Source of the DNA: Celerinatantimonas diazotrophica
GTDB lineage: Bacteria; Pseudomonadota; Gammaproteobacteria; Enterobacterales; Celerinatantimonadaceae
Length of the DNA: 64,000 nucleotides
Direction: 5' to 3'
NCBI RefSeq assembly: GCF_004339545.1
Contig: NZ_SMGD01000002.1
Location: forward strand, 1-64,000
Part shown: in pieces, positions 8,790 to 18,811 of the stretch
Layout of the letters: each line of letters starts with the position of its first letter
How positions within the stretch are numbered: position 1 is the first letter of the stretch
The notes under the pieces: generated by a model
Told to the model about the DNA's origin: nothing
Databases searched by the model: none
The model's input: the letters and a program-made list of their open reading frames with translations, nothing else
Translations under genes and position numbers: made by a program

Positions 8790-10709
8790 GTGGTTAAAGA
8801 CCCTAACTGGAGTGCACAACAAAGTCGCCAACTCTATAACACGGCTTATTGGAGCCAAGGGTATTTTGATATCAACGAACAAGGACAGGTTGTTGTTTGC
8901 CCGAACCGACATCAGAGTGAAAATAATATCGCCTTAGACAATTTAGCCAATGAACTCACTCGTCAGGGCGTCTCACTGCCAGCATTAGTGCGTTTTCCGC
9001 AAATTCTCCATGACCGTGTCGATACTCTGTGTCACGCCTTTAATCAGGCCATTGAAAACTACCAATACGATAATAGTTATTTGGCGGTGTATCCGATTAA
9101 AGTCAATCAACAATGCAGTGTTGTTGAGGAAATCCTACGGAGTCAGGCTGCCAAGCAGAATCGCCAGTTAGGACTTGAAGCCGGCAGTAAGCCAGAACTG
9201 ATGGCCGTGCTAGCCATGGCGCAACAAGCAAGTTCAGTCATTATCTGTAACGGCTATAAAGACCGCGAATATATCCGTCTGGCCTTGATCGGGGAAAAAC
9301 TCGGTCATCGGGTGTATATCGTGCTGGAAAAACTCTCTGAGCTAGACATGGTGTTAACCGAAGCACGTAAGCTCAAAGTGACTCCTCGCCTAGGGCTTCG
9401 TGCCCGGCTTGCCTCTCAAGGCAAAGGCAAATGGCAATCCAGCGGTGGAGAGAAATCGAAATTTGGTCTGGCAGCAGCTCAGGTTCTCGAAGTCATTGAT
9501 GTTTTGACCCAGAAAAATATGCTCGCCAGCCTACAGCTCTTGCATTTTCACCTAGGATCACAGATTGCCAACATTCGTGATGTTCGCCAAGGCGTCAGCG
9601 AAGCCGCACGTTTTTATTGTGAGCTGCGCACACTCGGCGCGTCGATTGAATGCGTCGATGTCGGTGGAGGGCTAGCGGTTGATTACGATGGCTCTCGCTC
9701 GCAAAGCAGCAGTTCGATGAACTATGGGCTAAGAGAATACGCCAACAATATTGTCTATTGCGTTGGGGATATCTGTTCACAGTACGAACAGCCAGTGCCA
9801 AAGTTAATTTCGGAATCAGGTCGCTCACTGAGCGCTCACCATGCGGTATTAATTACCGAAGTATTGGGTACTGAACGCTATCAACCCGCTGAGATCCAGT
9901 CCCCTGGCGAAGAAGCACCACAGCTATTAACCAATATGTGGGAAACTTGGCAAGAACTGAATTTGCGTAACGATCAAAAAGCCCTGGTTGAGATTTATCA
10001 CGACACCCAAAACGACCTGCTGGAAGTACACACGCAATTCAATCTTGGGCTGTTGACACTGCGTCAGCGCGCTTGGGGAGAGCAACTCAATTTACGGATC
10101 TGTTATGAACTGCAATCCCGGCTAAATGAAAATAACCGGCGTCATCAACTCATCTTAGATGAACTGCGTGAACGCCTTGCAGATAAGTTCTTTATTAATT
10201 TTTCACTGTTCCAGTCGATCCCAGATGCTTGGGGAATTGATCAGGTCTTTCCAATCCTGCCTTTATCTCATCTGAACCGTCTAGAGCAAAACCGAGCGGT
10301 ACTGCTCGATATCACCTGCGACAGTGATGGCGCAGTCGAACGCTATGTCGATGAAATGGGAGTCGAACCCACCATGCCCGTTCCGGCCTGGGATCCTCAG
10401 CAACCTTATATGATGGGCTTTTTCCTCGTCGGAGCCTATCAGGAAATTCTAGGTGATCTGCATAATCTATTTGGTGACACCGATTCGGCTGTTGTGACCC
10501 TATCGCCAACGGGGGATATGGTCATTGAGCAGATCACTCCCGGAGACACGGTTGAAGATGTCTTAAGCTATGTCAATTTAAGCAGCGACAGTTTTGTTCG
10601 CACCTATCGTGAACTGGTTCGCAAACACATCGATAAATCCCAGCAACGAGCCATTCTAGCAGAGCTTGAAGCAGGCGTGCGTGGTTATACCTATTTAGAA
10701 GATTTTTAA
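8790..10709 (+). CDS. speA: Biosynthetic arginine decarboxylase SpeA
   Basis: PLP enzyme (fold III) that decarboxylates arginine to agmatine, 639 aa, the usual size. The PLP lysine lies in [14 protein letters not shown] near residue 100. Other conserved stretches are [41 protein letters not shown] and the active-site Cys segment [10 protein letters not shown]. The GTG at 8790 is chosen because GAGAAGG lies eight to nine bases before it; an upstream in-frame ATG would overlap speE and has no ribosome site. Agmatine is the substrate of SpeB, encoded two genes downstream. Confidence 0.96.
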   Translation: MVKDPNWSAQQSRQLYNTAYWSQGYFDINEQGQVVVCPNRHQSENNIALDNLANELTRQGVSLPALVRFPQILHDRVDTLCHAFNQAIENYQYDNSYLAVYPIKVNQQCSVVEEILRSQAAKQNRQLGLEAGSKPELMAVLAMAQQASSVIICNGYKDREYIRLALIGEKLGHRVYIVLEKLSELDMVLTEARKLKVTPRLGLRARLASQGKGKWQSSGGEKSKFGLAAAQVLEVIDVLTQKNMLASLQLLHFHLGSQIANIRDVRQGVSEAARFYCELRTLGASIECVDVGGGLAVDYDGSRSQSSSSMNYGLREYANNIVYCVGDICSQYEQPVPKLISESGRSLSAHHAVLITEVLGTERYQPAEIQSPGEEAPQLLTNMWETWQELNLRNDQKALVEIYHDTQNDLLEVHTQFNLGLLTLRQRAWGEQLNLRICYELQSRLNENNRRHQLILDELRERLADKFFINFSLFQSIPDAWGIDQVFPILPLSHLNRLEQNRAVLLDITCDSDGAVERYVDEMGVEPTMPVPAWDPQQPYMMGFFLVGAYQEILGDLHNLFGDTDSAVVTLSPTGDMVIEQITPGDTVEDVLSYVNLSSDSFVRTYRELVRKHIDKSQQRAILAELEAGVRGYTYLEDF

Positions 10710-10725
10710 CAGGAGCGAATCGGCT

Positions 10726-11658
10726 ATGTTATTTTTTGAAGGCTCGGAAAAAAAACTGGAAATTGTCATGCGCCCGAAGAGCGACTCGCTGCGCGCTCTC
10801 GGGCACAAATACTGGCAGAAAATGGTCACGAAAGCTCGAGCAGATATTCTCTGCTCGATGTCGAATGATCAATGCGACGCATATTTGCTCAGTGAATCCA
10901 GTTTGTTCGTCTGGGATAATCGTTTTTTAATGTTAACCTGTGGCACGACCACGTTAGTGGATGCCGCAGCACATTTTATTCATGACCGCGGCCAACAAAA
11001 TCTAGATTTTGTCAGTTATCAGCGCAAAAACGAATATCTACCACATCGCCAGCGAACCACCGTGAACGATGACCTGAAAAAATTTCGGACCCTGCTGGAT
11101 ATTAAGGCGCACCAGTTAGGTTATCTGGATACTCATCATCATTTTTTGTTTCATTATGCACACCCGGATTATCGTCCGCCCAGCCACGATATTACCGCAG
11201 AGCTATTGATGTACCATATTAGTGAACAGGCGGCTAACAAATTGCTTCATCCCCGTTCGATTGAATCTATCCGAGAGTTTTTAGCGCTCGATAAACTACT
11301 TGATGGTTTTATATTGGATGACTATCTCTTTGAACCGTTTGGCTATTCCGTTAACCTGCTCAAAGGTGATGACTATGCAACCATTCATATCACACCACAA
11401 CAGTGCAGCTCCTACGTTAGCTTTGAAACCAGCCTCGATTTGAGCGGCAAGTATCGTTTCATTGTCGATGAGCTCTTAAAAAAACTACGTCCACGAGCTT
11501 GGGATTGCATTGGTTTTAATACCAAGCCTCAGGTTCCAGAACAACGCGATTACCTTCTGCTGGGTGAATGTCAGTTACCGCTTGAATGTGGTTATCAAGT
11601 TGATTTTAATTATTTTCTGGATGGTCATCAGACGCCGCTGACCATCCGTGAGCTGTAA
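10726..11658 (+). CDS. speD: S-adenosylmethionine decarboxylase proenzyme, eukaryotic type
   Basis: Makes decarboxylated S-adenosylmethionine for SpeE; 310 aa. It resembles the eukaryotic AdoMet decarboxylase family (human AMD1, plant and fungal enzymes) and not the 264-aa E. coli SpeD. FFEGSEKKLE near the start carries the pocket glutamates (E5, E8). The self-cleavage site is LSESSLFV, with E57-S58 giving the pyruvoyl group. C72 corresponds to the catalytic Cys, and S208 (GYS) and H221 (TIHITP) are the processing residues. The pocket glutamate after TIHITP (human E247) is Gln here (Q225). The C-terminal region has the family's YVSFET strand. It begins 16 bases after speA. The operon position supports the role. 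Confidence 0.92.
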   Translation: MLFFEGSEKKLEIVMRPKSDSLRALGHKYWQKMVTKARADILCSMSNDQCDAYLLSESSLFVWDNRFLMLTCGTTTLVDAAAHFIHDRGQQNLDFVSYQRKNEYLPHRQRTTVNDDLKKFRTLLDIKAHQLGYLDTHHHFLFHYAHPDYRPPSHDITAELLMYHISEQAANKLLHPRSIESIREFLALDKLLDGFILDDYLFEPFGYSVNLLKGDDYATIHITPQQCSSYVSFETSLDLSGKYRFIVDELLKKLRPRAWDCIGFNTKPQVPEQRDYLLLGECQLPLECGYQVDFNYFLDGHQTPLTIREL

Positions 11659-11689
11659 TACAACTCACAGTTGTTCATAAGGATAATAC

Positions 11690-12610
11690 ATGGCAACACT
11701 TGCAAATTTTACCGATTACTCTTTGTATTCAAATGCTTTTGGTTTTATGCGCCAAGCTCTTAACTTTGAGCCTCAAGCAAGCGATGCCGATGTCGTGATT
11801 ACTGGTCTGCCATTTGATTTGGCGACTTCAGGTCGCAGTGGTTCCCGTCAGGGCCCCGGGGCTATCCGTCAGGCATCCGTGCACCTAGCTTGGGAGGAAC
11901 CCCGCTGGCCATGGACATTTAATCTCTTTGAAAAGCTCGCGGTTGTGGATGCAGGCGATCTGGTGTTTGACACCGGCGATGCGGCACAATTTTGTCAACG
12001 GCTGAATGATTACAGTTTGGAACTGGCAAGAAATAATAAATTTCAGTTAAGTTTGGGAGGGGACCATTTTGTCACTTTACCACTGCTTCGCGCCCATGCG
12101 GCACACTACGGGAAAATGGCACTGATCCATTTTGACGCCCATACCGATACCTATGCGCAAGGCAGCCGTTACGATCATGGCACAATGTTCTATCATGCTC
12201 CCAACGAAGGGTTGATTGATCCGGCGCATTCTATCCAGATTGGTATCCGCACCACTTATAACGCAACCAACCATCCGTTTGCAGTCATTGATGCTAACCA
12301 AGCGAACGACATGTCGGTCCCAACCATTGTGCAGCAAATTGTTGAGCGAGTTGGCAATCTCCCCGTCTATCTAAGCTTTGACATCGATTGCTTAGACCCT
12401 GCTTTTGCGCCAGGGACAGGGACGCCAGTCTGTGGCGGTTTATCGAGCCATAAAGTGTTGAGTATTCTTCGCCAACTTGTTGGCCTAAATTGGGTGGGGA
12501 TGGACATTGTCGAGGTCTCCCCAGCTTACGATACCAGTGAGATCACTGCTCTTGCTGCCGCCACAATTGGCTGTGAGTTGCTGCATGTGCTAGCTGCCAC
12601 TCGCTCGTAA
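11690..12610 (+). CDS. speB: Agmatinase SpeB
   Basis: Ureohydrolase that hydrolyses agmatine to putrescine and urea, 306 aa, the same length as E. coli SpeB. The binuclear manganese ligands are visible in [20 protein letters not shown] and [23 protein letters not shown] lies seven bases before the start. It closes the pathway arginine to agmatine to putrescine and supplies the substrate for SpeE. It ends the cluster: a terminator follows. Confidence 0.95.
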   Translation: MATLANFTDYSLYSNAFGFMRQALNFEPQASDADVVITGLPFDLATSGRSGSRQGPGAIRQASVHLAWEEPRWPWTFNLFEKLAVVDAGDLVFDTGDAAQFCQRLNDYSLELARNNKFQLSLGGDHFVTLPLLRAHAAHYGKMALIHFDAHTDTYAQGSRYDHGTMFYHAPNEGLIDPAHSIQIGIRTTYNATNHPFAVIDANQANDMSVPTIVQQIVERVGNLPVYLSFDIDCLDPAFAPGTGTPVCGGLSSHKVLSILRQLVGLNWVGMDIVEVSPAYDTSEITALAAATIGCELLHVLAATRS

Positions 12611-12630
12611 GAATACAGATTCTTCCGACC

Positions 12631-12667
12631 TATCAGGCTAGAGAACCCCTAGCCTGATTATTTTTTA
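12631..12667 (+). terminator. Rho-independent terminator after speB
   Basis: ATCAGGCTA pairs with TAGCCTGAT around a nine-base loop, followed directly by TATTTTTTA. It ends the spe transcript about 20 bases after the speB stop. Confidence 0.85.
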
Positions 12668-12759
12668 TCCAACCTATTGAAACAATTGCCAACAGCGGTT
12701 GACACTGCTATCAGTAATCGCGATGATGCCCCCCAAATTGGAGAAACTTAAAGATAAAG

Positions 12760-12963
12760 ATGGCCAAAGCCATCCGAGAGAGCCGTATGACGAAAAAGTT
12801 TGGTTATTATGCCTTGTTGTTGTTGGTCATTCTCATTGTCTGCCAGATCATTAAATTTGCTTTAACCATTACCTTGTTTACTATGGCAGCTATTTTTATT
12901 GTGGCGATTATGGTTCGCATGCAGCTCAAACGGCTCAAAGCACGTTTTTCACGGCGCTCATAG
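12760..12963 (+). CDS. Small two-segment membrane protein, unknown
   Basis: A protein of 67 aa (or 58 aa from ATG 12787). Residues about 16-33 and 36-53 are strongly hydrophobic and probably form two membrane segments; the tail is very basic (KRLKARFSRRS). Neither start has a strong ribosome site: GAGAG precedes 12787, and nothing clear precedes 12760. No family is recognised. It lies alone between the speB terminator and another unknown gene. Confidence 0.5.
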   Translation: MAKAIRESRMTKKFGYYALLLLVILIVCQIIKFALTITLFTMAAIFIVAIMVRMQLKRLKARFSRRS

Positions 12964-13063
12964 TTCTTTTCATCCGGCTAACGCTCTAAAACAACTTCAT
13001 TTAACAATCTGGCACTGGATTTGCTCTCAGTTATTTATCATTTATAAACGCACTGAATTTGTT

Positions 13064-13534
13064 ATGCAGATCCAAGCCTACCAGCAACCCCACGTTCTGG
13101 CCGATAACGCTGAACCAACACAATACAAAGCCCCGCAATCGAATGCTGCACAAACCAGCTCAACTACAACACCTACGACTGCAACAAAGCCTGCTCAGCC
13201 AGTACATCAAGAGACCCGCATGGGGCAATTACTGGAACAACTAAAAGGGAATCGACAGGTTCAGCAATACGTCAAACAGATGATAGCAGCCATCGATAGT
13301 GGCAACTTTGATACGCAAAAATTTGCTCAAAAAGCTCCGGCAGCAATGCAACAACTTGCCAGCCAGTTCGGCATTAATTTGCCACAACAACTGAATACAT
13401 TCCATCAGCAATTACTGCATGGTAGTGAGCCGCAAAGGCAAGTGCCACACTCCCCACAATTACGCTTTATTAAATTTGATGGCACTCACTCAGGGATTAT
13501 GCACCAATTAGCTGGCGTCAATACCAACGCCTGA
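13064..13534 (+). CDS. Gln-rich hypothetical protein
   Basis: A 156-aa protein with no signal peptide and no membrane segment. Residues 1-50 are low complexity (Gln, Thr, Ala, Pro); residues about 52-130 (MGQLLEQLKGNRQVQQYVKQ onward) look helical and amphipathic; the tail is polar. The ATG at 13064 is preferred because the upstream extension is poorly protein-like, but no good ribosome site is seen. No family is recognised. Confidence 0.5.
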   Translation: MQIQAYQQPHVLADNAEPTQYKAPQSNAAQTSSTTTPTTATKPAQPVHQETRMGQLLEQLKGNRQVQQYVKQMIAAIDSGNFDTQKFAQKAPAAMQQLASQFGINLPQQLNTFHQQLLHGSEPQRQVPHSPQLRFIKFDGTHSGIMHQLAGVNTNA

Positions 13535-13676
13535 ATCGCACACGCCCAACCAGGAATTTCGTATCTGTCAGATTGTTTCGCTGCACCGTCCGTGGTAAGT
13601 ATATGAGTATTCGAACCGAACGTTGATACCATCTGATGACCAACCGTTGGATGGCAACACATATTCAGGAATCATC

Positions 13677-15104
13677 ATGACTCTGCAGCTGCATAATTTT
13701 GTCAATGGCCATTTCCAACCCAGTAACAGTGGTCGATTTGGCACAGTTTACAACCCTGCCACGGGTGAAGTCTGTGCCGAGGTCGATTTAAGTAGCGCAG
13801 CTGAGGCAAATAGCGCGGCCGAAACCAGTGCTGTCAGCCAAAAGGCCTGGGCGAAAGTCACAGTGGATGAGCGCCTAGCCGTTCTTAAGCAATTTGGCCG
13901 ATTACTCGCGCAACACCTGCCACAATGCGTCGAGCTAATGGTACAAGAGCACGGTAAACCGAATTCTCAGGCCGAACAAGAACTAACCCAAGCGTTGCAG
14001 ATAATCGACTCATTAGAGGCTTTAATTCAAACCTGTAACTGGTCAGACCAAACCGATAACAACCAACCTTATACCCAACCGCTGGGGGTGTGTGTCGGGA
14101 TAACAACCAGTGTATTACCCGCATTATCTGCGTTTTGGCTGTTTCCAATTGCGCTGTGTTGTGGCAACAGCTTCCTATTAAAACCATCTGAGCGAACCCC
14201 ATCTATCGCGTTGAAATTTGCAGAATTATTGCAACAAGCTGGTTTACCTGATGGTCTGTTTCAAGTGATTCAAGGTGATAAAGAGGTCGTCGATGCTTTA
14301 ATTTGCCACCCTCAAGTGATGGCGGTGAGCTTTATTGGCTCGACACAAATTGCCAAAGAAGTCTATCGTAAAGCCAGTGAAGCGGGCAAACGGGTCCAAG
14401 CGCTTGGTAGCGCGAAAAATCACTTACTGGTTGCAGATGATGCCGATTTACAGCAGGTCAGTGATGAGCTAATGAATGCTGCCTTTACCATGAGCGGCCA
14501 AAATTGCATGGCTGCTTCAGTAGTCGTCACGACCAGCGATGCCACCGCAGATGCTTTGATTGAGCGCCTGATCCCACGGATTGAAGCACTTAAAATTGGC
14601 CCCGGTAACGCTCACCCAGAAAACGATATGGGACCAGTCATCAGTGAAGCGCAGCTACTTAAAGTAAGGGGGTACATTGAACAAGGTGAAAAAGATGGTG
14701 CTCAGTTGCTGCTAGATGGTCGGCAGTTAAACTATGAAACAGGTTACTTTGTAGGAGGCAGCTTATTTGATCGGGTAACCCCTCAAATGCGTATCTATCG
14801 TGAGGAGATCTTAGGACCCATCGTTTTAGTAATGCGTGAGCAAAATTACGAACAAGCACTAGCTGTGATTAATGCTCACCCATTTGCCAATAGCAGTGCT
14901 ATCTTTACTAACACAGAGCAGTTAGCAGCCGACTTTTGTCAGCGAGTTGAAACCGGTAATGTCGGGCTCAATGTTGCGTTAGCAGAACCGACCATCAATC
15001 AAAGTATCGGTGGTTGGAAGCAGTCATTATTTGGTCCTTTGGGAGTTTGCGGACCAGATGGACAACGATTTTTCACACGCCAAAAAGCAATCACCAAGCG
15101 ATAA
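13677..15104 (+). CDS. Aldehyde dehydrogenase, methylmalonate-semialdehyde (CoA-acylating) type, divergent
   Basis: Aldehyde dehydrogenase superfamily, 475 aa, closest in motifs to MmsA/IolA-type acylating enzymes. VQALGSAKNH replaces the glutamate-containing ELGG motif as in that group; the catalytic Cys is C277 (SGQNCMA); and the C-terminal MRIYREEILGP and GGWKQSLFG blocks fit. Unusual is the oxyanion loop: the family's ITPFNFP reads ITTSVLP (142-148), so the conserved Asn is Val146. The ATG at 13677 has AGGA upstream. Substrate is unknown. The amidotransferase at 15145 follows after 40 bases and is probably cotranscribed. Activity may be altered or lost. Confidence 0.82.
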   Translation: MTLQLHNFVNGHFQPSNSGRFGTVYNPATGEVCAEVDLSSAAEANSAAETSAVSQKAWAKVTVDERLAVLKQFGRLLAQHLPQCVELMVQEHGKPNSQAEQELTQALQIIDSLEALIQTCNWSDQTDNNQPYTQPLGVCVGITTSVLPALSAFWLFPIALCCGNSFLLKPSERTPSIALKFAELLQQAGLPDGLFQVIQGDKEVVDALICHPQVMAVSFIGSTQIAKEVYRKASEAGKRVQALGSAKNHLLVADDADLQQVSDELMNAAFTMSGQNCMAASVVVTTSDATADALIERLIPRIEALKIGPGNAHPENDMGPVISEAQLLKVRGYIEQGEKDGAQLLLDGRQLNYETGYFVGGSLFDRVTPQMRIYREEILGPIVLVMREQNYEQALAVINAHPFANSSAIFTNTEQLAADFCQRVETGNVGLNVALAEPTINQSIGGWKQSLFGPLGVCGPDGQRFFTRQKAITKR

Positions 15105-15144
15105 GGTAGAAAAATAGAGGCGTGCAGTGTGAATGGAGTTCAGA

Positions 15145-15870
15145 ATGGAAATTGCGATTTTAAATTGTGACAAAGTTGACCGTGATTTAGCAGCGAAATA
15201 CGGCGAATACGGTGACATGTTCGTCACGACTCTCAGTGAACGTCAAACAGGGCTTAAATTCACCCATTATGATGCTTTGCACCGACAACTACCCGATGAA
15301 CAAAAGTACTTTGACGGTTATATTATTACCGGTAGTCGCCATAACAGTTATGACAATGATCCGTGGATTATTGAGCTGATAGAGTGGGTTCGCTCAGCTG
15401 ACCGCTTAAAAAAACATGTCGCAGGAATTTGTTTTGGACATCAACTGATTGCACGAGCGTTAGGTGCAACAGTCAAAAAATCAGAAAAGGGCTGGGGCCT
15501 TGGCAGTACGACCGTGCAACTGCAGCATCGCCCCGACTGGTTAAACGAGATGCCACAACAACTCAAGCTGTGGGTCTCCCATCAGGATCAGGTGCAAAAC
15601 TGCCCACCACAATGCCAAGTCATTGCCAAGAGTGATTTTTGTCCGATATTTATGCTCGCCAAACAATCCCACATATTTACCGTTCAAGGCCACCCTGAGT
15701 TTATCGAAAGCTATACTGAAGTATTATTGGAAAAACGCCGACCCTTTTTAACCAGCCAGCAATATAATAAGGCCAAGCAAAGTTTAAAGACTCAAGTTGA
15801 TTCATCTGTGGTTTTAGACTGGATATTAGCAATGTTTGCGCAAAATGCTCCAAATGCTGGACAAAACTAA
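15145..15870 (+). CDS. Class I glutamine amidotransferase-like protein
   Basis: A 241-aa stand-alone GATase1 domain. The nucleophile is C96 in AGICFGHQ, and H183 and E185 in GHPEF complete the triad, so glutaminase chemistry looks intact. GSRHNSYDNDPWI fits the GMP-synthase-like stand-alone subgroup. The start at 15145 has GGAG seven bases upstream; a start four codons earlier has none. The synthase partner or real substrate (possibly a gamma-glutamyl compound, as for PuuD) cannot be read from the sequence. It is probably cotranscribed with the aldehyde dehydrogenase. Confidence 0.85.
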   Translation: MEIAILNCDKVDRDLAAKYGEYGDMFVTTLSERQTGLKFTHYDALHRQLPDEQKYFDGYIITGSRHNSYDNDPWIIELIEWVRSADRLKKHVAGICFGHQLIARALGATVKKSEKGWGLGSTTVQLQHRPDWLNEMPQQLKLWVSHQDQVQNCPPQCQVIAKSDFCPIFMLAKQSHIFTVQGHPEFIESYTEVLLEKRRPFLTSQQYNKAKQSLKTQVDSSVVLDWILAMFAQNAPNAGQN

Positions 15871-15925
15871 ATCGGATCAGTACTTTTACGGCTTCTAGCC
15901 GATAGGCCGATATAGGACCTGTGAC

Positions 15926-18745
15926 GTGTGGCAACTAAAAAGCTTATCGACGCGTAAGTTATTTATCCTCTACATCAGCCTGAGCGCCTTACTCATGGGC
16001 GGGGTTGGTGGTGTTGTTATTTATCGCCAGAGCGTTAAAGTCGTCGCCCAAATCCAAAAAGAGACCATTCAGGTCGAACTACAAACAGCCAAAAGTTATC
16101 TGCTTCAGTATATTAACAATCAAGAGATTGCTTATCGACGGATGACCTCGCTGCCAGAGGTTATCAACGCAGTCAGTGGCGCTCAGAAAATCGATACCCG
16201 CACCTTAACCGAGCGGTTGGCTCAGGCGCAAATTTTTACCCAAAAAGCGCAGCTGGCACTGTTTAACAGCCATAGCCAAGCCATTATTAATCAGCTGGAT
16301 TTACCCAAAAATCAGGTCCTGAAAGTCGTTGGGCGAATTCTGACAGGGGTTCCTAGTGATGCGATATTGCAATTGGTGCAACGCGACCAACACCAGTTTT
16401 TTACCCTTTATCTGCCGGTAGTCGCCAAGCAGCGCATCATGGGCGTGATGGTCGCTAAACTTGATTTTAATCTGGCCTATTTTTTCTCGACCATTACCTC
16501 AAGCCATAATCGTTGGATCGGTTTAAGTCAACCATCGGCTGGGATCGATCTGTTTCCGCGTGATCGCAGCAAGTGGCAAGTCTATGAAGTCCCGCTGGGC
16601 TACTCTGATCTGATCATGAATTATGCAGTCAGCACGCATGCGCGCATCACTCAGCGTAACAATCTCCTTTACCGACTGGGGTTAATGCTTGCGCTCAGTG
16701 CACTTTTAGCTCTCGTTTTAATTTATCTACTGGGCCAACGCATGTTAGTGCGCCCCTTCCAAGAACTGGCCCGTAGCCGTGAGCAATTGGCCCGCCACAG
16801 TCAACTATTGGTTGAACGAGAAGCGGAAGCTAAGCAATTGGCTCAGGTTGCTCAGCACGCCCATGATGCCATTGTCATTTGTGATCCAAAGGGTCGAATC
16901 ACATGGGTTAATGCAGCGTTTACTAATCTCACTGGCTACAACTTTGAAGAGGTGTACGGTAAATATCCAGGAACTCTTTTACAAGGCCCTGATAGCGATT
17001 ATCAAACTCGTCAACGTATTAGCGAAGCACTTACCACGCACCAAAGCATCCGTACTGAAGTACTCAATTATCGCAAAGATGGGCACAGCTACTGGGTGGA
17101 TATCGACATCACTCCGGTACTCAATAGCGAAGGGACATTAGAGAGCTTTATCGCCGTTCAGCGTGATATCACCGAGCAACGCCATCTCGAAGAATCCCTA
17201 CGCCAAGCTTTAAGCCGAGCTAAAGATGCCAACACGGCCAAACTGCGGTTTTTAGCTCAAATGAGCCACGAAATTCGCACCCCAATGAATGGCGTACTCG
17301 GCATCGCTCAGTTACTTGAACAAACTGATCTTAACCCCCAACAACGCCATTACCTGGATGATTTGTACCACTCGGGCCAGCACATGATGGTGCTACTCAA
17401 TGACATTCTGGATTTCTCGAAGATTGATGCCCAACAGTTACAACTAGAAGCAGCGCCCTTTTCACTGCCCGAGGTTCTTGATTGTGTAAGAAGCACTTAT
17501 GCCGCTCTCTCGATACAGCAGGGCATTAAATTCACGGTAAAAAGCCAGATTAAAGAACCGAATATTATTGCCGATCGTTCTCGCATCCGGCAGATCATCT
17601 TAAATCTGGTGAGTAATTCAATGAAATTTACCCAGCAAGGATTCGTTGAGCTCACCGTGAAAGACATCTACATCCATCAACAGCTATATTTGGTGATCCG
17701 GATTAAAGACTCCGGAATAGGTATTGAGCCTAACCGGCAGGAGCAAATATTCGAAGCATTTACTCAAGCTGAGTCTTCAACGACTCGCCTCTATGGTGGT
17801 TCTGGGCTAGGACTAGCGATAGTTCGTCAACTCTGCCAAGCGATGGGAGGCGATATTCGGGTTCGTAGTAAACCGGGGAAAGGGGCGATATTTACGGCAA
17901 CGTTGCAGGTCACACCAAGTAGTGCCTCACCAGAGCCAGAAAAAATCATAACCAGTCAATTTCAAGTGAACCAGATACCATTGCTCATTGCAGAAGATAA
18001 TCGTACAAACGGCATGATTATCGAGGCCTTCTTCGCAAAACGTGGCTTTCAATGCACGCTCGTGATGAATGGCGCTCAGGCATTGGAAATCATACAAACA
18101 CAAAATTACCCTATTATTTTAATGGATAACCACATGCCTGAGATTGACGGGATTGATGCAACTCGTCAGATTCGCCGTATGAAGGCGCCGGAATGCTATG
18201 CGCTAATCATTGGCTGTACCGCCGATGCCTATAGCGATACCCGCACGGAAATGCTCAGCGCCGGAGTAAATGATGTCTTAACCAAACCCCTGCAAAATGA
18301 TGCTATCGATATTTTACTACATCGCTATGAACCGCACTTCCGGAAGTGGCAAATATGGCTCGAAAATACCCCCGAGTTAGGGCTCGCTGATTTGGCCGAA
18401 GCACCAGATTGGCTGACACGTCGTCCCTATTCATTTCGCAATATCGCTCTCAACTTTTTGCAACAACACACCTATCTGTGGGATCAACTCAACGCTGCGA
18501 TTATTGATGAAAACTGGTTAGCCATTGATGAACGGCTTCGCGAACTCAACCATCAGGCCCAATTACTAGATGCAGAACAGCTTATGCAAGCCAGCCAACA
18601 CTTTATACGGCATATCAGCAAACAGAAATTACCAGAGATGCACTGGCTGCGACAATTCCAGCATCTACAGCAGAATATCCACCAGAGACTTCATCAATGG
18701 CTTCAGCAAATTGAAAACGAATCGACTGATCCGTCTGAGACTTAA
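15926..18745 (+). CDS. Hybrid sensor histidine kinase (PAS-HisKA-HATPase-REC, degenerate Hpt)
   Basis: Membrane sensor kinase, 939 aa. Membrane segment about 12-33, periplasmic sensor about 34-250, membrane segment about 251-270, PAS domain about 308-420, HisKA with H448 (AQMSHEIRTPMNG), HATPase with N-box NLVSNSMKFT (561-569) and GGSGLGLAI (624-632), then a receiver domain with D734 (ILMDNHMPEIDG) and K787. The C-terminal 820-930 resembles an Hpt domain in spacing and helices, but R872 occupies the place of the phospho-accepting His. The GTG start at 15926 has AGGA about eight bases upstream. No partner regulator is adjacent. The signal is unknown. Confidence 0.88.
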   Translation: MWQLKSLSTRKLFILYISLSALLMGGVGGVVIYRQSVKVVAQIQKETIQVELQTAKSYLLQYINNQEIAYRRMTSLPEVINAVSGAQKIDTRTLTERLAQAQIFTQKAQLALFNSHSQAIINQLDLPKNQVLKVVGRILTGVPSDAILQLVQRDQHQFFTLYLPVVAKQRIMGVMVAKLDFNLAYFFSTITSSHNRWIGLSQPSAGIDLFPRDRSKWQVYEVPLGYSDLIMNYAVSTHARITQRNNLLYRLGLMLALSALLALVLIYLLGQRMLVRPFQELARSREQLARHSQLLVEREAEAKQLAQVAQHAHDAIVICDPKGRITWVNAAFTNLTGYNFEEVYGKYPGTLLQGPDSDYQTRQRISEALTTHQSIRTEVLNYRKDGHSYWVDIDITPVLNSEGTLESFIAVQRDITEQRHLEESLRQALSRAKDANTAKLRFLAQMSHEIRTPMNGVLGIAQLLEQTDLNPQQRHYLDDLYHSGQHMMVLLNDILDFSKIDAQQLQLEAAPFSLPEVLDCVRSTYAALSIQQGIKFTVKSQIKEPNIIADRSRIRQIILNLVSNSMKFTQQGFVELTVKDIYIHQQLYLVIRIKDSGIGIEPNRQEQIFEAFTQAESSTTRLYGGSGLGLAIVRQLCQAMGGDIRVRSKPGKGAIFTATLQVTPSSASPEPEKIITSQFQVNQIPLLIAEDNRTNGMIIEAFFAKRGFQCTLVMNGAQALEIIQTQNYPIILMDNHMPEIDGIDATRQIRRMKAPECYALIIGCTADAYSDTRTEMLSAGVNDVLTKPLQNDAIDILLHRYEPHFRKWQIWLENTPELGLADLAEAPDWLTRRPYSFRNIALNFLQQHTYLWDQLNAAIIDENWLAIDERLRELNHQAQLLDAEQLMQASQHFIRHISKQKLPEMHWLRQFQHLQQNIHQRLHQWLQQIENESTDPSET

Positions 18746-18757
18746 CAAATTTAAACC

Positions 18758-18788
18758 ATAAAAAGGGGCTGATGATCTCCATCAGCCC
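18758..18788 (-). terminator. Rho-independent terminator of grxC
   Basis: On the minus strand GGGCTGATG-GAGAT-CATCAGCCC is followed by a C and a run of five T. It sits between the convergent kinase and grxC genes and is oriented for grxC. Confidence 0.85.
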
Positions 18789-18811
18789 AACCACAACTGC
18801 AAACAAACTCT

